From Paralvinella palmiformis (lineage: Eukaryota > Annelida > Polychaeta > Terebellida > Alvinellidae), in the NCBI GenBank assembly GCA_025642065.1, contig JAODUP010001074.1, forward strand, positions 101,001-165,000: a stretch of 64,000 nucleotides of DNA. Direction: 5' to 3'. The position numbers and the translations under genes were made by a program. Positions within the stretch are counted from its first letter, which is position 1. Each line of letters begins with the position of its first letter. Positions 12,216 through 23,072 of the stretch are shown here, piece after piece. A model generated the notes under the pieces. The model worked only from the letters and a program-made list of their open reading frames with translations, did not search any database and was not told where the DNA came from.

Positions 12216-12248
<33 letters not shown>

Positions 12249-12252
12249 ATTC

Positions 12253-12299
<47 letters not shown>

Positions 12300-12336
12300 C
12301 TGCTCTCTCTCTCCTCTCTCTCTCTCTGTGTGTGTA
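11936..12336. repeat. 400-bp compound microsatellite of CT, TA and TG blocks
   Basis: At least three rounds of the same order appear: (TG)n, a TATGCATGTCTC/TATGCATCTC link, (CT)n, (TA)n, then (TG)n again. The recurring link TGTGTATGCATSTCTC suggests duplication of a composite unit of about 110-130 bp. Long open frames in all plus frames and the minus strand come from the simple-repeat content. Confidence 0.92.
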
Positions 12337-12630
12337 GACGCTTACCCACACAGACTAAGGATTAATTGGCAACTATGATTATGAACTGAAATTCTAAATT
12401 AATGGAGTATAATTAGAAATCCCTGGATTATAATTGACTTAATCATGTCGATTGATAATGTTTTACTTCCTAGTAATAATGTTCATGGAGTTGGGGGGGG
12501 GGGAGTATCTAAAAGGGCGATATTAGCTAGGATGATTACGTGTTTTTGTAATAATTCTGTTGTCTGTCGATGAGTATTTAAAAATGTCAAATAACATAGA
12601 AATGTGCGCGTGTATGTCTCTCCCCCCCCC

Positions 12631-12678
<48 letters not shown>

Positions 12679-13085
12679 CCTATCGCATGTTCTATTGTGA
12701 CGCTTCACGTTCTTCCGACAATACACAGTTCGTAATTTATCAATTTAAGCGGACGGGTCTCTCTCTCTCTCTCTCTCGGAGGACCCATATCTGATACCAA
12801 GATGGCGTGCGTGTGTTTACATATCCCCAGAGACCACGTGTCAGGAGTGGTGCTTTCTTGGTAACCGATTTATCTAAATAAATCACATTTCAGTCGACGT
12901 CACACAGTGACAGATGCTTGTTAGCCGATATGTTGATCTTGTACACTCTCAGTTAGAGTGTCCGGTTCTAGTGTTATCATTTTGCTTTCACGTTTGGGTG
13001 ACTTCGTGACTCCTGGGATCGTGGCCATGTTTGAGAATATCCGTAATCTTGTATTCTTCTTGCAACCAGCTAACTAGCTAAGCGA
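12337..13085. other. unique non-coding sequence with CT/GT microsatellites
   Basis: No gene recognised. A poly-G run lies at about 12493-12503, a C/CT/GT compound tract at about 12620-12676 and (CT)n at about 12757-12777. Confidence 0.55.
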
Positions 13086-13432
13086 CACATCAAACCAGCC
13101 AGCCAGCCAACCAACCAACCAACCAGCCAAGCAACATACCAAACCAACCAGCCAACCAATATATCAAACCAACCAACCAGCCAAAAAACCAACCAACCAA
13201 ACCAGCCAGCCAGCCAGCCAACATATCAAGCCAATCAATTAAACCAGGCAACCAATATATCAAACCAACTAACCAGCCAACAAACCAACCAACCAGCCAG
13301 CTAAATAACATACCAAATCAATCAATCAACCAACTGACACACTAAACCAACCGGCCAACTAACATATCAAACCAACCAGCTAACTAACCAACCAGCCAAT
13401 CAACCATCCAGCCAAACAACCAGCCAAACAAC
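13086..13432. repeat. degenerate CCAR tetranucleotide array
   Basis: About 350 bp of CCAA and CCAG units with interspersed ACATATCAAA links that recur several times (near 13131, 13158, 13220, 13255, 13360). The links give a loose period of about 30-100 bp on top of the 4-bp period. Trp/Leu-rich minus-strand frames are by-products. Confidence 0.9.
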
Positions 13433-14094
13433 CAACACGTTATCCATCTTAGAAAGAAGGGAAACAAATCCGGAAGTCGATCATTAGAAAATCGATCAGC
13501 GAAACTGACATATATATCACAATTGTACGCCCGGAACTTTGAAATCGAAATTAACCAGCATAAGATGTCAGATGATGGACCGGTCGCGGTTACCTGTGAT
13601 TTATTGGCGTGTGCTGTCCAGGTAGAGAGAGAGAGAGACACGCGCTCTTATTCATTTCTAGATAACGTAACCGAGACATTATCACCTCGGAGGAAATGAA
13701 TAACTTAGCGGCCGTTTGAAGTTGACTCGTTCAAAAGACACAACAAGGACATTAATGTTAGAAGAAAGAGCTTCTGACCTCGACATAGCCGGAGGTCTCG
13801 AGCGTGCAGCACGCGGTTGTTGCCCGAGTCCCCTTTCAACCTGTTGATGTTGTCGCGGTTTTAGGGTGAAGACGATTTTTACACTGATCAGTCTGTCTAT
13901 CCAACTCTCGCGGATTCTCTCAGCATGCAACGCGTGAAGATGTCCGCTCTGTCTGGTGTCGTCTACGACGAACTCATCAGCGGCTCGCTTTGATGTGTCT
14001 GCGATAGCCCACCGTCATCATTACCCATCACGAGTGCGGTGATCAGAGCGGTATCGTTCGCAAAATGGACGGACACTGAGACCAGCCAGTGCGC
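13433..14094. other. unique non-coding sequence
   Basis: No gene recognised. A (GA)n tract lies at about 13625-13638. Confidence 0.5.
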
Positions 14095-14800
14095 CGCCGA
14101 ACGCCATGGACCGAGCTACCATAACAAGACCAGCTCAACATGGACCATCTCGCGGACCGAGCTACCGCAAGAAGAAGAACAGCTTAACACTGACCGACCA
14201 TTGACCGAGCTACCACAACGAAACCAGCTCATTTACCACTGACAATCATGAACCGAGCTACCGTAACAAGACCAGCTCAACATGGACCATCTCGCGGACC
14301 GAGCTACCGCAAGAAGAAGAACAGCTTAACACTGACCGACCATTGACCGAGCTACCACAACGAAACCAGCTCACTTACCACTGACAGTCATGGACCGAGC
14401 TACCGTAACAAGACCAGCTCAACATGGACCATCTCGCGGACCGAGCTACCGCAAGAAGAAGAACAGCTTAACACTGACCGACCATTGACCGAGCTACCAC
14501 AACGAACCAGCTCACTTACCACTGACAGTCATGGACCGAGCTACCGTAACAAAACCAGCTCAACATGGACCATCGCAGAAACCAACCGATCCGCCATCGA
14601 CCGCCATGAACCGAGCCACCGTAAGAAGACCAGCTCAAGATCTCGGGCCGACCTACCGCAAGAAGAACAGGGCCGACCATTAGCCGAATGACCACAACGA
14701 GATCAGCTCTCCGCAGGCTGCCATGGACCGAGCTACCACAGCGAGACCAGCTCACCCACCACAGACCGTCGTGGACCGACGCGCCACAACAAGACAACGA
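14095..14800. repeat. higher-order minisatellite: ~142-bp unit of three ~47-bp submonomers
   Basis: The submonomer core is ACCGAGCTACC followed by a purine-rich RAGAMSAGCTC segment. Cores lie at about 14109, 14155, 14203 and 14250. Three adjacent submonomers differ from one another (GTAACAAGACC, GCAAGAAGAAGAAC, ACAACGAAACC), and that triplet repeats with starts near 14106, 14248, 14390 and 14531. After about 14570 the order decays into single diverged submonomers. Frames rich in Thr-Glu-Leu-Pro-Gln on either strand are repeat by-products. Confidence 0.92.
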
Positions 14801-15359
14801 CAACTGTCCTCTCTCCCAATCAGACTCCAGTCGTTCATTAGCAGAACGAGCGATAAACCTATAATTTTCAAGTCTTTAATTCGTGGCCATAGTTGGTCTG
14901 TGCAAAGAGTATTCCTTAATTGGCCATGAATGATGTCCGTTATGCGGTGCCTTAGGGAGGAGGCTATAACCAGGTTCGCTTCGCCAATAATACGTTGCTG
15001 CGATCACAGTCCGAATCTACCAAATAACCGAGTTGTTAATGAATGGTTTCGGTTCACATTGTGCGCTTATGTGAAATGATGCTCAATGCTCAAATACTGA
15101 TGAAAATACCGAAATAAAATGACGAGAAATTTAATAAGGTCAAATTTGAGTTATGTTTATGTCAGCCATTCGGTCGGTGGGTCAATCAATCAATCAATAC
15201 AATTTTATTTCATAACACATACGGATATGTTCATCATCTGTCTGAGGGGAAGCAGATCCAGACAGTATAGATACGTTTATGCTGTAGTGTGTTGCTTGAC
15301 CTTAGATGGCCGTCTTCTAGCAACATCCCATATTTTAATAAATTTAGTGAATTATTGTT
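14801..15359. other. unique non-coding sequence between two arrays
   Basis: No gene recognised. A short (CAAT)n run lies at about 15184-15199. The stretch separates the 142-bp higher-order array from the 30-bp array. Confidence 0.5.
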
Positions 15360-17174
15360 GTAGATTTGAACATAAATGTACACTAAAGCTCGAATTTCCA
15401 CTCAAATCTGCTCTAATGCTCGAATTTCAACTCAAATGTGCTTTAATGCTCAGATTTTTTACCACAAATGTACCCTAATACTCAGATGTGAACACAAATG
15501 TACCCTAATACTCAGATGTGAACACAAATGTATCCTAATACTCAGATGTGAACACAAATGTACCCTAATACTCAGATGTGAACACAAATGTACCCTAATA
15601 CTCAGATGTGAACACAAATGTACCCTAATACTCAGATGTGAACACAAATGTACCCTAATACTCAGATGTGAACACGAATTTACCCTAATACTCAGATTTG
15701 AACACAAATGTACCCTAATACTCAGATTTGAACACAAATGTACCCTAATGCTCAGATTCGAACACAAATTTACCCTAATACTCAGATGTGAACACAAATT
15801 TACCCTAATGCTCAGATTCGAACACAAATTTACCCTAATACTCAGATTTGAACACAAATTTACCCTAATGCTCAGATTCGAACACAAATTTACCCTAATA
15901 CTCAGATTTGAACACAAATTTACCCTAATACTCAGATTCGAACACAAATTTACCCTAATACTCAGATGTGAACACAAATTTACCCTAATACTCAGATTTG
16001 AACACAAATTTACCCTAATGCTCAGATTCGAACACAAATTTACCCTAATACTCAGATTTGAACACAAATTTACCCTAATACTCAGATTCGAACACAAATT
16101 TACCCTAATACTCAGATGTGAACACAAATGTACCCTAATGCTCAGATGTGAACACAAATGTACCCTAATGCTCAGATTTGAACACACAAATGTACCCTAA
16201 TACTCAGATGTGAACACAAATGTACCCTAATACTCAGATGTGAACTCGAATTTACCCTAATGCTCAGATTTGAACACAAATGTACCCTAATGCTCAGATG
16301 TGAACACAAATGTACCCTAATGCTCAGATTTGAACACACAAATGTACCCTAATACTCAGATGTGAACACAAATGTACCCTAATGCTCAGATGTGAACACA
16401 AATTTACCCTAATGCTCAGATTTGAACACAAATGTACCCTAATACTCAGATGTGAACACAAATGTACCCTAATACTCAGATGTGAACTCGAATTTACCCT
16501 AATGCTCAGATTTGAACACAAATGTACCCTAATGCTCAGATGTGAACACAAATGTACCCTAATGCTCAGATTTGAACACACAAATGTACCCTAATACTCA
16601 GATGTGAACACAAATGTACCCTAATGCTCAGATGTGAACACAAATTTACCCTAATGCTCAGATTTGAACACAAATGTACCCTAATACTCAGATGTGAACA
16701 CAAATGTACCCTAATACTCAGATGTGAACACAAATTTACCCTAATGCTCAGATTTGAACACACAAATGTACCCTAATACTCAGATTCGAACACAAATTTA
16801 CCCTAATACTCAGATTTGAACACAAATTTACCCTAATGCTCAGATTTGAACACAAATGTACCCTAATACTCAGATGTGAACACAAATGTACCCTAATACT
16901 CAGATGTGAACACAAATTTACCCTAATGCTCAGATTTGAACACACAAATTTACCCTAATACTCAGATTCGAACACAAATTTACCCTAATACTCAGATTTG
17001 AACACGAATTTACCCTAATACTCAGATGTGAACACGAATTTACCCTAATACTCAGATGTGAACACAAATTTACCCTAATACTCAGATTCGAACACAAATT
17101 TACCCTAATACTCAGATTTGAACACGAATTTACCCTAATACTCAGATGTGAACACGAATTTACCCTAATACTCA
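15360..17174. repeat. 30-bp satellite array, about 60 copies
   Basis: The unit reads CTCAGATKYGAACACAAATK followed by TACCCTAATR, exactly 30 bp. The first few units (15360-15470) are strongly diverged, as expected at an array edge. Later units differ mainly at three sites: TG/TT/TC in GATKYGAA, G/T in AAATKTA, A/G in AATRCTC. Five units carry a 2-bp insertion (AACACACAAAT) at about 16181, 16333, 16575, 16757 and 16939, marking higher-order duplication. Frames of 274 codons (plus) and 242 codons (minus) stay open only because 30 is a multiple of three. There are no unique spacers, so it is not a CRISPR array. Confidence 0.97.
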
Positions 17175-17666
17175 TTTCATAGACAGTTTTGATGTATTGT
17201 CCTAAGTTGATGATACATTGGGTTGTACTGACGATGGTATCCCTGCTGCTTATCAACATAGCCACCATAATAACGATCATGATGTCAGCGACGGTTCTTT
17301 GAGCAGCCAGATCGGTGTTTACACTGAAAATATTCCGCTCAAGTGGCGTCTCCTGTCGTCGAGCGATTTGCTCAGCAGAGGGCTCCATGGTCTCGCGCTA
17401 GAGTGCTTAAGCGGTAACCCGAATCCTATACCAACGCTGCAACTGACGATGGCTCCCCCTGGAGAGCCAGAGCCTAGTAACAATGGTTTTTATTCGGGAT
17501 TTGTCGAATAACGTGCATGATCTGTGCAACGTTTCTCTGTCGTGTTTCTTGTTCGTTAATGAATGGCTTGGATTCTGTAGAACAATGAACAGAAAAGTGC
17601 ACGCCTACTAGTCATCATGGCGATACGCCTCTCAGCAGTAGCTAGTCTTATAATTAAGGCGAATTT
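17175..17666. other. unique non-coding sequence
   Basis: No gene recognised. The 97-codon frame at 17218-17511 shows no family features. Confidence 0.5.
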
Positions 17667-17770
17667 TATTTAGAATTTAGAGTTTTAGAATAAGTCTCCG
17701 TGGTGAAGTTATACATTACAGACCATATGCGTCTTCCTCATTTCAGGTAGCCAGCACTTATTATAAACTA
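17667..17770 (+). repeat. dispersed repeat family E, copy 1
   Basis: Shares TTATTTAGAATT, AGTCYCC, CGGTGAAG-like, TTACAGACCATATGCGTC, CCTCA-TTT and AGGTAGC with 23869-23965 in the same order and orientation. Both copies lie within about 200 bp of a family A SINE. No coding capacity. Confidence 0.75.
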
Positions 17771-17814
17771 TTTAGTAAAAACATATTCCACCAACTATCC
17801 ATGTCCACCTCCTT

Positions 17815-17990
17815 GCTCTAGTTGATGGCGCGTTGGACCACAGATCACTACCACCTGAGTTCGAATCTCGGCGTGGGCGTATCTGAAGGGTGTTGCATCT
17901 TTGACCTACCCCTGGAGGTCGCTCGGCCCATTTAGCCTACCACGTGCACAAAATTCAACCATCCTCATTCATGATACCCAAACCGCACAC
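17815..17990 (+). mobile_element. tRNA-derived SINE, family A
   Basis: Head with CTCTAGTTGATGGCGCGTTGG (A-box region) and GAGTTCGAATCTCGGCG (B-box). The body follows: CATATCTGAAGGGTGTT-like, CATCTTTGAC, TGGAGGTCGCTCGGCCCAT, TTAGCCTACC, GTGCACAAAA. The 3' end is eroded. Confidence 0.85.
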
Positions 17991-18204
17991 ATTTTTAAAG
18001 TTTAATTTGGAAATGCTGGTTTCATTGGGCATTTTCTTTTAAATTTAGTATATTTAATCAGATTTAGCCATCCCAAATATATGAATTTGATGAAGGGGCA
18101 CATTTTCATAGTAGATGTACTCAGAACCAAAGAGTGTACGGTTACTATATATATGATATATGGACGTTGTTTTAGTAATTATTTGGGCAGTTCGGTGTCC
18201 AGAT

Positions 18205-18860
18205 GGAGTACGGACATTTTCTCACCGGACAGTTGCTCACTAGATACTTGCTCACCAAGCAAATGAAAAAGTGGACCGTTGCTCACCAAACAAATGAAAA
18301 AGTGGACCCTTGCTCACCAAACAAATGAAAAAGTGGACACTTGCTCACCAAGCAAATGAAAAGTGGACACTTGCTCACCAAGCAAATGAAAAAGTGGCAC
18401 TTGCTCACCAAGCAAATGAAAAAGTGGACACTTGCTCACCAAGCAAATGAAAAAGTGGACACTTGCTCACCAAGCAAATGAAAAAGTGGACACTTGCTCA
18501 CCAAGCAAATGAAAAAGTGGACACTTGCTCACCAAGCAAATGAAAAAGTGGACACTTGCTCACCAGAAATGTGAACTTAAGCAATAGTAACTGTACCAGA
18601 AAAAAAAGTTGCTACAATGATTTGTTGAAATGGATGCTAGAAAATAGTAATATTAATAATACTTAGTATCCTATTCCTTATATAATTATTGGGATGAATA
18701 TTACCAATTATTAGGAATTAAAGTTCAGAGATTATTTTATTTTATTTTATTAATATAATTATGTGCATTTTTCTCTCATTAAAAATTCACTGGTGAGCAA
18801 GTGTCCACTTTTTCATTTGCTTGGTGAGCAACTGTGCGGTGATCAACTGTCCTTCACTCG
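18205..18860. mobile_element. inverted-repeat non-autonomous element, family F, expanded copy
   Basis: The left end is GGAGTACGGACATTTTCTCACCGGACAG modules (18205 onward). The right arm (18780-18860) has the complementary TTCACTGGTGAGCAAGTGTCC, ACTTTTTCATTTGCTTGG and GTGAGCAACTG modules. The AT-rich centre at 18665-18793 closely matches 11207-11330 of the 378-bp copy. The size difference comes from 11 tandem copies of a sub-terminal 31-bp module in the left arm only. No transposase is encoded. Confidence 0.85.
18248..18566. repeat. 31-bp tandem repeat inside family F element
   Basis: Starts of the TTGCTCACC module fall at 18248, 18279, 18310, 18341, 18371, 18401, 18432, 18463, 18494, 18525 and 18556. 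Two of the intervals are 30 bp because of 1-bp deletions. The unit is TTGCTCACCAAGCAAATG followed by AAAAAGTGGACAC. The inverted single copy sits in the right arm near 18796-18830. Confidence 0.95.
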
Positions 18861-19579
18861 TTCAGATAGCATTTGGTCTTGTTAGCCACGGGTCACGCCC
18901 TTCGAAGCGATGTCCATTTGATACAATTACGCCAGCCCCTGACACGACTGCGTTAGATAATTATCGCAGATCGTCGCCCGTTTGTTGTCCAACTGTTGGA
19001 GATCTTACTAATCAGTCCATTAGGCCGGTAACCGATCTCCGAGCGTACGAAATGACCGCTCTCTCGGTGCTACGGTCTCGAACGGCGACGGTTGAAGTCT
19101 CCCACCGCGAAAATAGCCCGAAATGGGTCGGTGGATAATGTTCTCCGGGGAGACATGCCCGGTGAGACCGGCCTCGTTTCGGAAATTGCTGCCCGTTCAT
19201 TGGCGTTAACATCGATCATTCTCTTAATTACAAGATTGAGCGTGTTTCCGAAACGGGCCAAAGACTGGCCCCTGCGATGTCCACCGGCTGACATACGACC
19301 AATTTCGGCGGCGTGGGCGAATTAGGGCGGGTTAATGGGAGAGAGGAATTCGACACCGGGCCAATTTCGGCCAAATGTGGGTCCGGTCATTACGCCCAGG
19401 TTTATAATTATTAACAGCGACCTCGAGTGCCGGCCCGAACGCGCTTAGGTTCATCTCCGCCATGATGTGGACATTAAAAGCGTCGATGTCGCGTGCTGGC
19501 TCATCTGTCATCGGATCGGTTTTCCATCGAGTCGATCATCGAATGACCAACTCGACGCGGGGCAGTTTAATTTTATGAT
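18861..19579. other. unique non-coding sequence
   Basis: No gene recognised. The sequence is moderately GC-rich and CpG-containing. Confidence 0.5.
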
Positions 19580-19890
19580 GATTTACCTGCCGAAGAACGC
19601 CGCGCATCTAACGGCATAAAAACGGCCTCCCCCGGGGGCAACGTGCAGTAGAAATATCCGTAAAAAGTTGCGCGACCTGCCCGAGGTTGACCTTCCCATA
19701 GCAAGACAACGATGTGAGTTCCGACCCAGTGACCTGCCATTCGCGTCGGCGGCCTTCTCGGCATCCGCGAAATGTTAATATTTAATCCGCAGCACCTACC
19801 GGGAAGAACGGGCCGAGCACCTGCCTCGCGTAATGGCAAATATTCCGCCGTGAATCGGGTCGGTGCGCGGTTGCACCTGCCCACTGACAG
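19580..19890. promoter_or_regulatory. candidate regulatory segment with clustered ACCTGCC/E-box motifs
   Basis: ACCTGCC or GCACCTRCC occurs about six times in roughly 300 bp (near 19585, 19674, 19729, 19793, 19819 and 19874), with CAGGT on the opposite strand close by. CACCTG/ACCTGC are E2-box type sites bound by bHLH and Snail/ZEB-class factors. No gene is recognised nearby, so the role is a guess from motif density. Confidence 0.25.
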
Positions 19891-21607
19891 GTCTCAGGCT
19901 GACGCCGTATTGTGGCTAGGAATCTCGAGGGCACGCGAGGAGCTGAACCTTCAGCGGGGACAATAGCCGTCGTTCGCATAAAGGCGCACTGGGAATTCAA
20001 AAAGCGCAGGGAGATGCTCGTCGGGAGCTCGATTTGCCGCTGCACGAGACAACAGTAGGTACGAAAGGTTTCGATGATTGATGACTTAGTTCGATGGAGG
20101 AGCATCACGGTTTCAAATATGCTGACCATCGAATGGGAAATGCCCTTCTTTGTTTGTGTGTATGTAATAAACGCAACGGCGGTGTATTGAGCTAATGCTT
20201 GAGCTGAAGCCTCTTTGTTCGCTTATATTCACGCAGTCAGGTCGTCGTCCCTTCCCATAGGCCTATAGCACCCATAATTTATATTCCTGCGTGTATATAT
20301 CTATATGGGCCCTTGCAGTAGCTGAGTTTCACCCAATCCCGCACCATGGCAGAGCCGGTTCTGTTGACCAGCTTCACCGAAACACATACATGCAACTTTG
20401 ATGCTTTTGTGCGGTCTGGTTACGGAATGATATACCTGTGTACGTTAGTCATTGCTCGCCTTTTACTTACTGCAGTCTTATGCCCTTCGGTGGCTATCTG
20501 TTTTCGAATTTCAATTTTTTCAAAGGACCAAAAACAGAAAGAAATGGCCCGAAGGATGATCCCAGCAAATATCAGGATCTTGTATCGTCAGTGTTACACA
20601 CTACATGGCATTGAAGATTCGATAAGTACGCGCACACACGCACGCACAGTGGGTTTGTGTGAGAATTGCTTGCATAAGAACCAATTCACGGGGTGTAACA
20701 TCTGTCAAGTGGCCGTAGCAGACGTGATTGCGCGTCGTTTCAAATAATTTTATTCCCCACAGTTTTCTTCCCACGGTGCCCAACCGCTGGCCGACGATTT
20801 GAATCAGGCATTCGACACAATGGGCTCGATGTGTTTGTTTTTAAACGGAGACCGGACAAGAGAAGAACGCTCCCAATTATTTCGCAAGAATTTATTAGAC
20901 TGAGCCCCGATAATTGAATTGACACTTTGCCATTCGCCGGTACGTTTTTCAATTTCCGCTCGCCGTTTCACAGATGTTCTGTAGTGACTACGTAAGCGCC
21001 TCCATCCTTTGATATCCGCCACCAGTAGGTTGGGTTGGGTTGGTGGCGGGGGGGGGGGAGGGTTATCTGTCAATAAATTCGTGGAACAAAGTTCGCTGGT
21101 TTTATGACGAGATTCTTAATTATTTTATGCACCATAAAACCGGCGGGAAGCATATTTTATAGACGACTTAACTCTTACAGCCGCCTTTATGCTTATATTA
21201 CACCCGAGTAATGGCGCGCTTCGTTCGAAACTTCAAAAACCGAAACCCGATTCATTGAATCTCATTTGTCGACGATCAAAAGCGGTTCGAGGATTAGATC
21301 GACGAACGAATTGCTAATTTCGTCGGCCGCGAGTAGCCCCCGTCTCCGACGCGATGGGTGCGACGAATGGAATGGCGCAGCGAGTTCAAAGTAGCCGGGA
21401 GATTGGCGAAATGGTTATCTTGTGTCAAGAACTTTCTGGTGGTCAAAAAGTAATCAAGAAGACGAATTCCGTACGGTGAGTGAGTGAGTGAGTGAGCATC
21501 GATGGAGAATCTACTACACGATAAGGGAATAAGAATGGCTCGCACAGACTGTGTTGATCTGACGATGAGTACGAAATAGCCCACTTTTCAGAGCCGCGTT
21601 CGTTCTC
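19891..21607. other. unique non-coding sequence
   Basis: No supportable gene. The 133-codon frame at 20346-20747 has one hydrophobic segment but no recognised family and ends in simple CA/CG repeat-derived residues. A poly-G run lies at about 21049-21058, and a (GAGT)n run at about 21477-21495. Confidence 0.45.
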
Positions 21608-21692
21608 AATCCCTGGAGATTCGAACTCGGCGGCGCAACAAGTCCATCTTAGGTTTCAGACGCCGCGGCTAGCAGCCCGGAGCTAGTCAGCT
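21608..21692 (-). repeat. tRNA-like SINE remnant, unclassified
   Basis: On the minus strand a CCGAGTTCGAATCTCC B-box-like sequence follows a GGCTGCTAGCCGCGGCGTC head. There is no family A body, and it does not fold convincingly as a functional tRNA. Confidence 0.35.
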
Positions 21693-22941
21693 TTCGTTAC
21701 TAGATACTCGAAAGCAGATTGCGGGTTCGTCTACTCCTGGGGGTCATTGCTAAATTGCTTTGTCTCGCAATAAACAGCGAAATATTCGACGTATGCACGT
21801 CGGGGCGTTTGGCGTGGCGTGTTACTATAGACGCGTAATAAATGCCTTTGTGTGAACGGGGCAGCGTACGCTCGTCGGCGTGCGCGAACAGATGTAAACA
21901 CGCATGTTTATAGCAATAAGGTTGTAATTTTATCTGTACAGTTTGTTTCTGCACCTCGGGTGTACGCGTGCATGGCTTCGTATGTACACGCGTCCCTTTG
22001 TTCGTTCGTACATCTGCCCGTCCGCACGAGCCCGTGTTCTTGTGGTCTGTCGCTGTTATTTATAATTGGCTTAATTCGGCGCTGATTTTCCAATCTTTAG
22101 ATCGATTCTGATTGTTTTGGTAAGCAACGTGTCAGAGTCGGAGGCGTCTTCCAACCCAGATATGGCCTCCCCGTGTGTGTGTGTCACGTTAACATTATGA
22201 CTATTTGGTATCGCGTTATCTCTCGTTTCGGGTGATTGTTATCTCAATACGATCTCTCGTTGTTTTGTTTATCGAATCCACGTGTGCGCGATGAACGGAG
22301 GATGTCCGGGGATGTTGTCGGTCAGTGGAATGCCAGCAATCGTTTGTGAGTGCTGGCTGCCAGAATGATTAGGAAGCTGCCAATAACCTGATATGGACTG
22401 ACAGACGCACGCGTGTCGCGCGCCCAGGGATTGGGCCTTTTGTTCTTGCAGTATTTTGCCTTTGGGTCGTTCACTGGTGAAGGTGTTTTGCCTTTTGGTC
22501 CTTTGCTGCTGCAGTATTTTGCCTTCGGGACTGTTACTTCAATATACAGGTTCATTAAGTTTATTGTTCTCGAGATAATTAATGAAGATTCATTCCATTA
22601 TATGGTTAATACGTCTGTCTTGGCTTCTTAGTAACAAAAGGAGTAATTAGCACATTTTCTGAGTTCAGTCAAGATATTAAAATGTGGGCTATGCGAGGTG
22701 TGCCTACAAATGGGGGGGGGCGGCGGGGAGGTGGTCCCGGTCCATCGTGCCCAAAGAGCAAGTGTATATAAATAGCTAATTCTCTCATGGGATCGTATTC
22801 GATTCTTTGGGGCATTTCCATGCTTTTACATAAAGTACGAAAAGCGGATTGCTTTACCACGAACTGATGAATCACCCAGACTTAATATCAATGTGGGGGG
22901 GGGTGTTTGTATTGAGGTCTATGCATGAATAGGTTTCTATG
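21693..22941. other. unique non-coding sequence with a short duplication
   Basis: No gene recognised. At about 22440-22530 the core GCAGTATTTTGCCTT appears twice, about 65 bp apart, with related TTTTGCCTTTTGGTC between, forming a diverged tandem duplication. Poly-G runs lie at about 22711-22718 and 22895-22902. Confidence 0.5.
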
Positions 22942-23072
22942 GGGTGATGATGATTGACGTTTTACGGCCACATATTTGAGCACATGGTAGGCTAAATGGC
23001 CACGTCGAGATTCGAACTCAAGTGGTAGCGATCTGTGATCCAACGCGCTACCAGTTGGACTACGGAGGCGCG
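22942..23072 (-). mobile_element. tRNA-derived SINE, family A, internally deleted
   Basis: On the minus strand: GCGCCTCCGTAGTCCAACTGG, GTAGCGCGTTGGATCACAGATC, GTTCGAATCTCG. The text then jumps directly to GGCCATTTAGCCTACC, GGCCGTAAAACGTCAATCATC. The segment between the B-box and GGCC (about 60 bp in other copies) is missing. Confidence 0.85.

Noticed and set aside
11878..12378. 166-codon open frame
   Set aside because: Entirely CT/TA/TG microsatellite translation.
15376..16200. 274-codon and 242-codon open frames
   Set aside because: They lie wholly within the 30-bp satellite, whose period is a multiple of three; both strands are open and the 2-bp insertion units break the frame.
16181..16941. 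telomeric (CCCTAA)n repeat
   Set aside because: CCCTAA occurs only once per 30-bp unit; this is not a telomere array.
15360..17174. CRISPR-like regular array
   Set aside because: Units are contiguous 30-bp repeats with no unique spacers, in a eukaryotic context.
20346..20747. 133-codon open frame with a hydrophobic segment
   Set aside because: The sequence resembles no known family, lacks supporting splice structure and includes repeat-derived residues.
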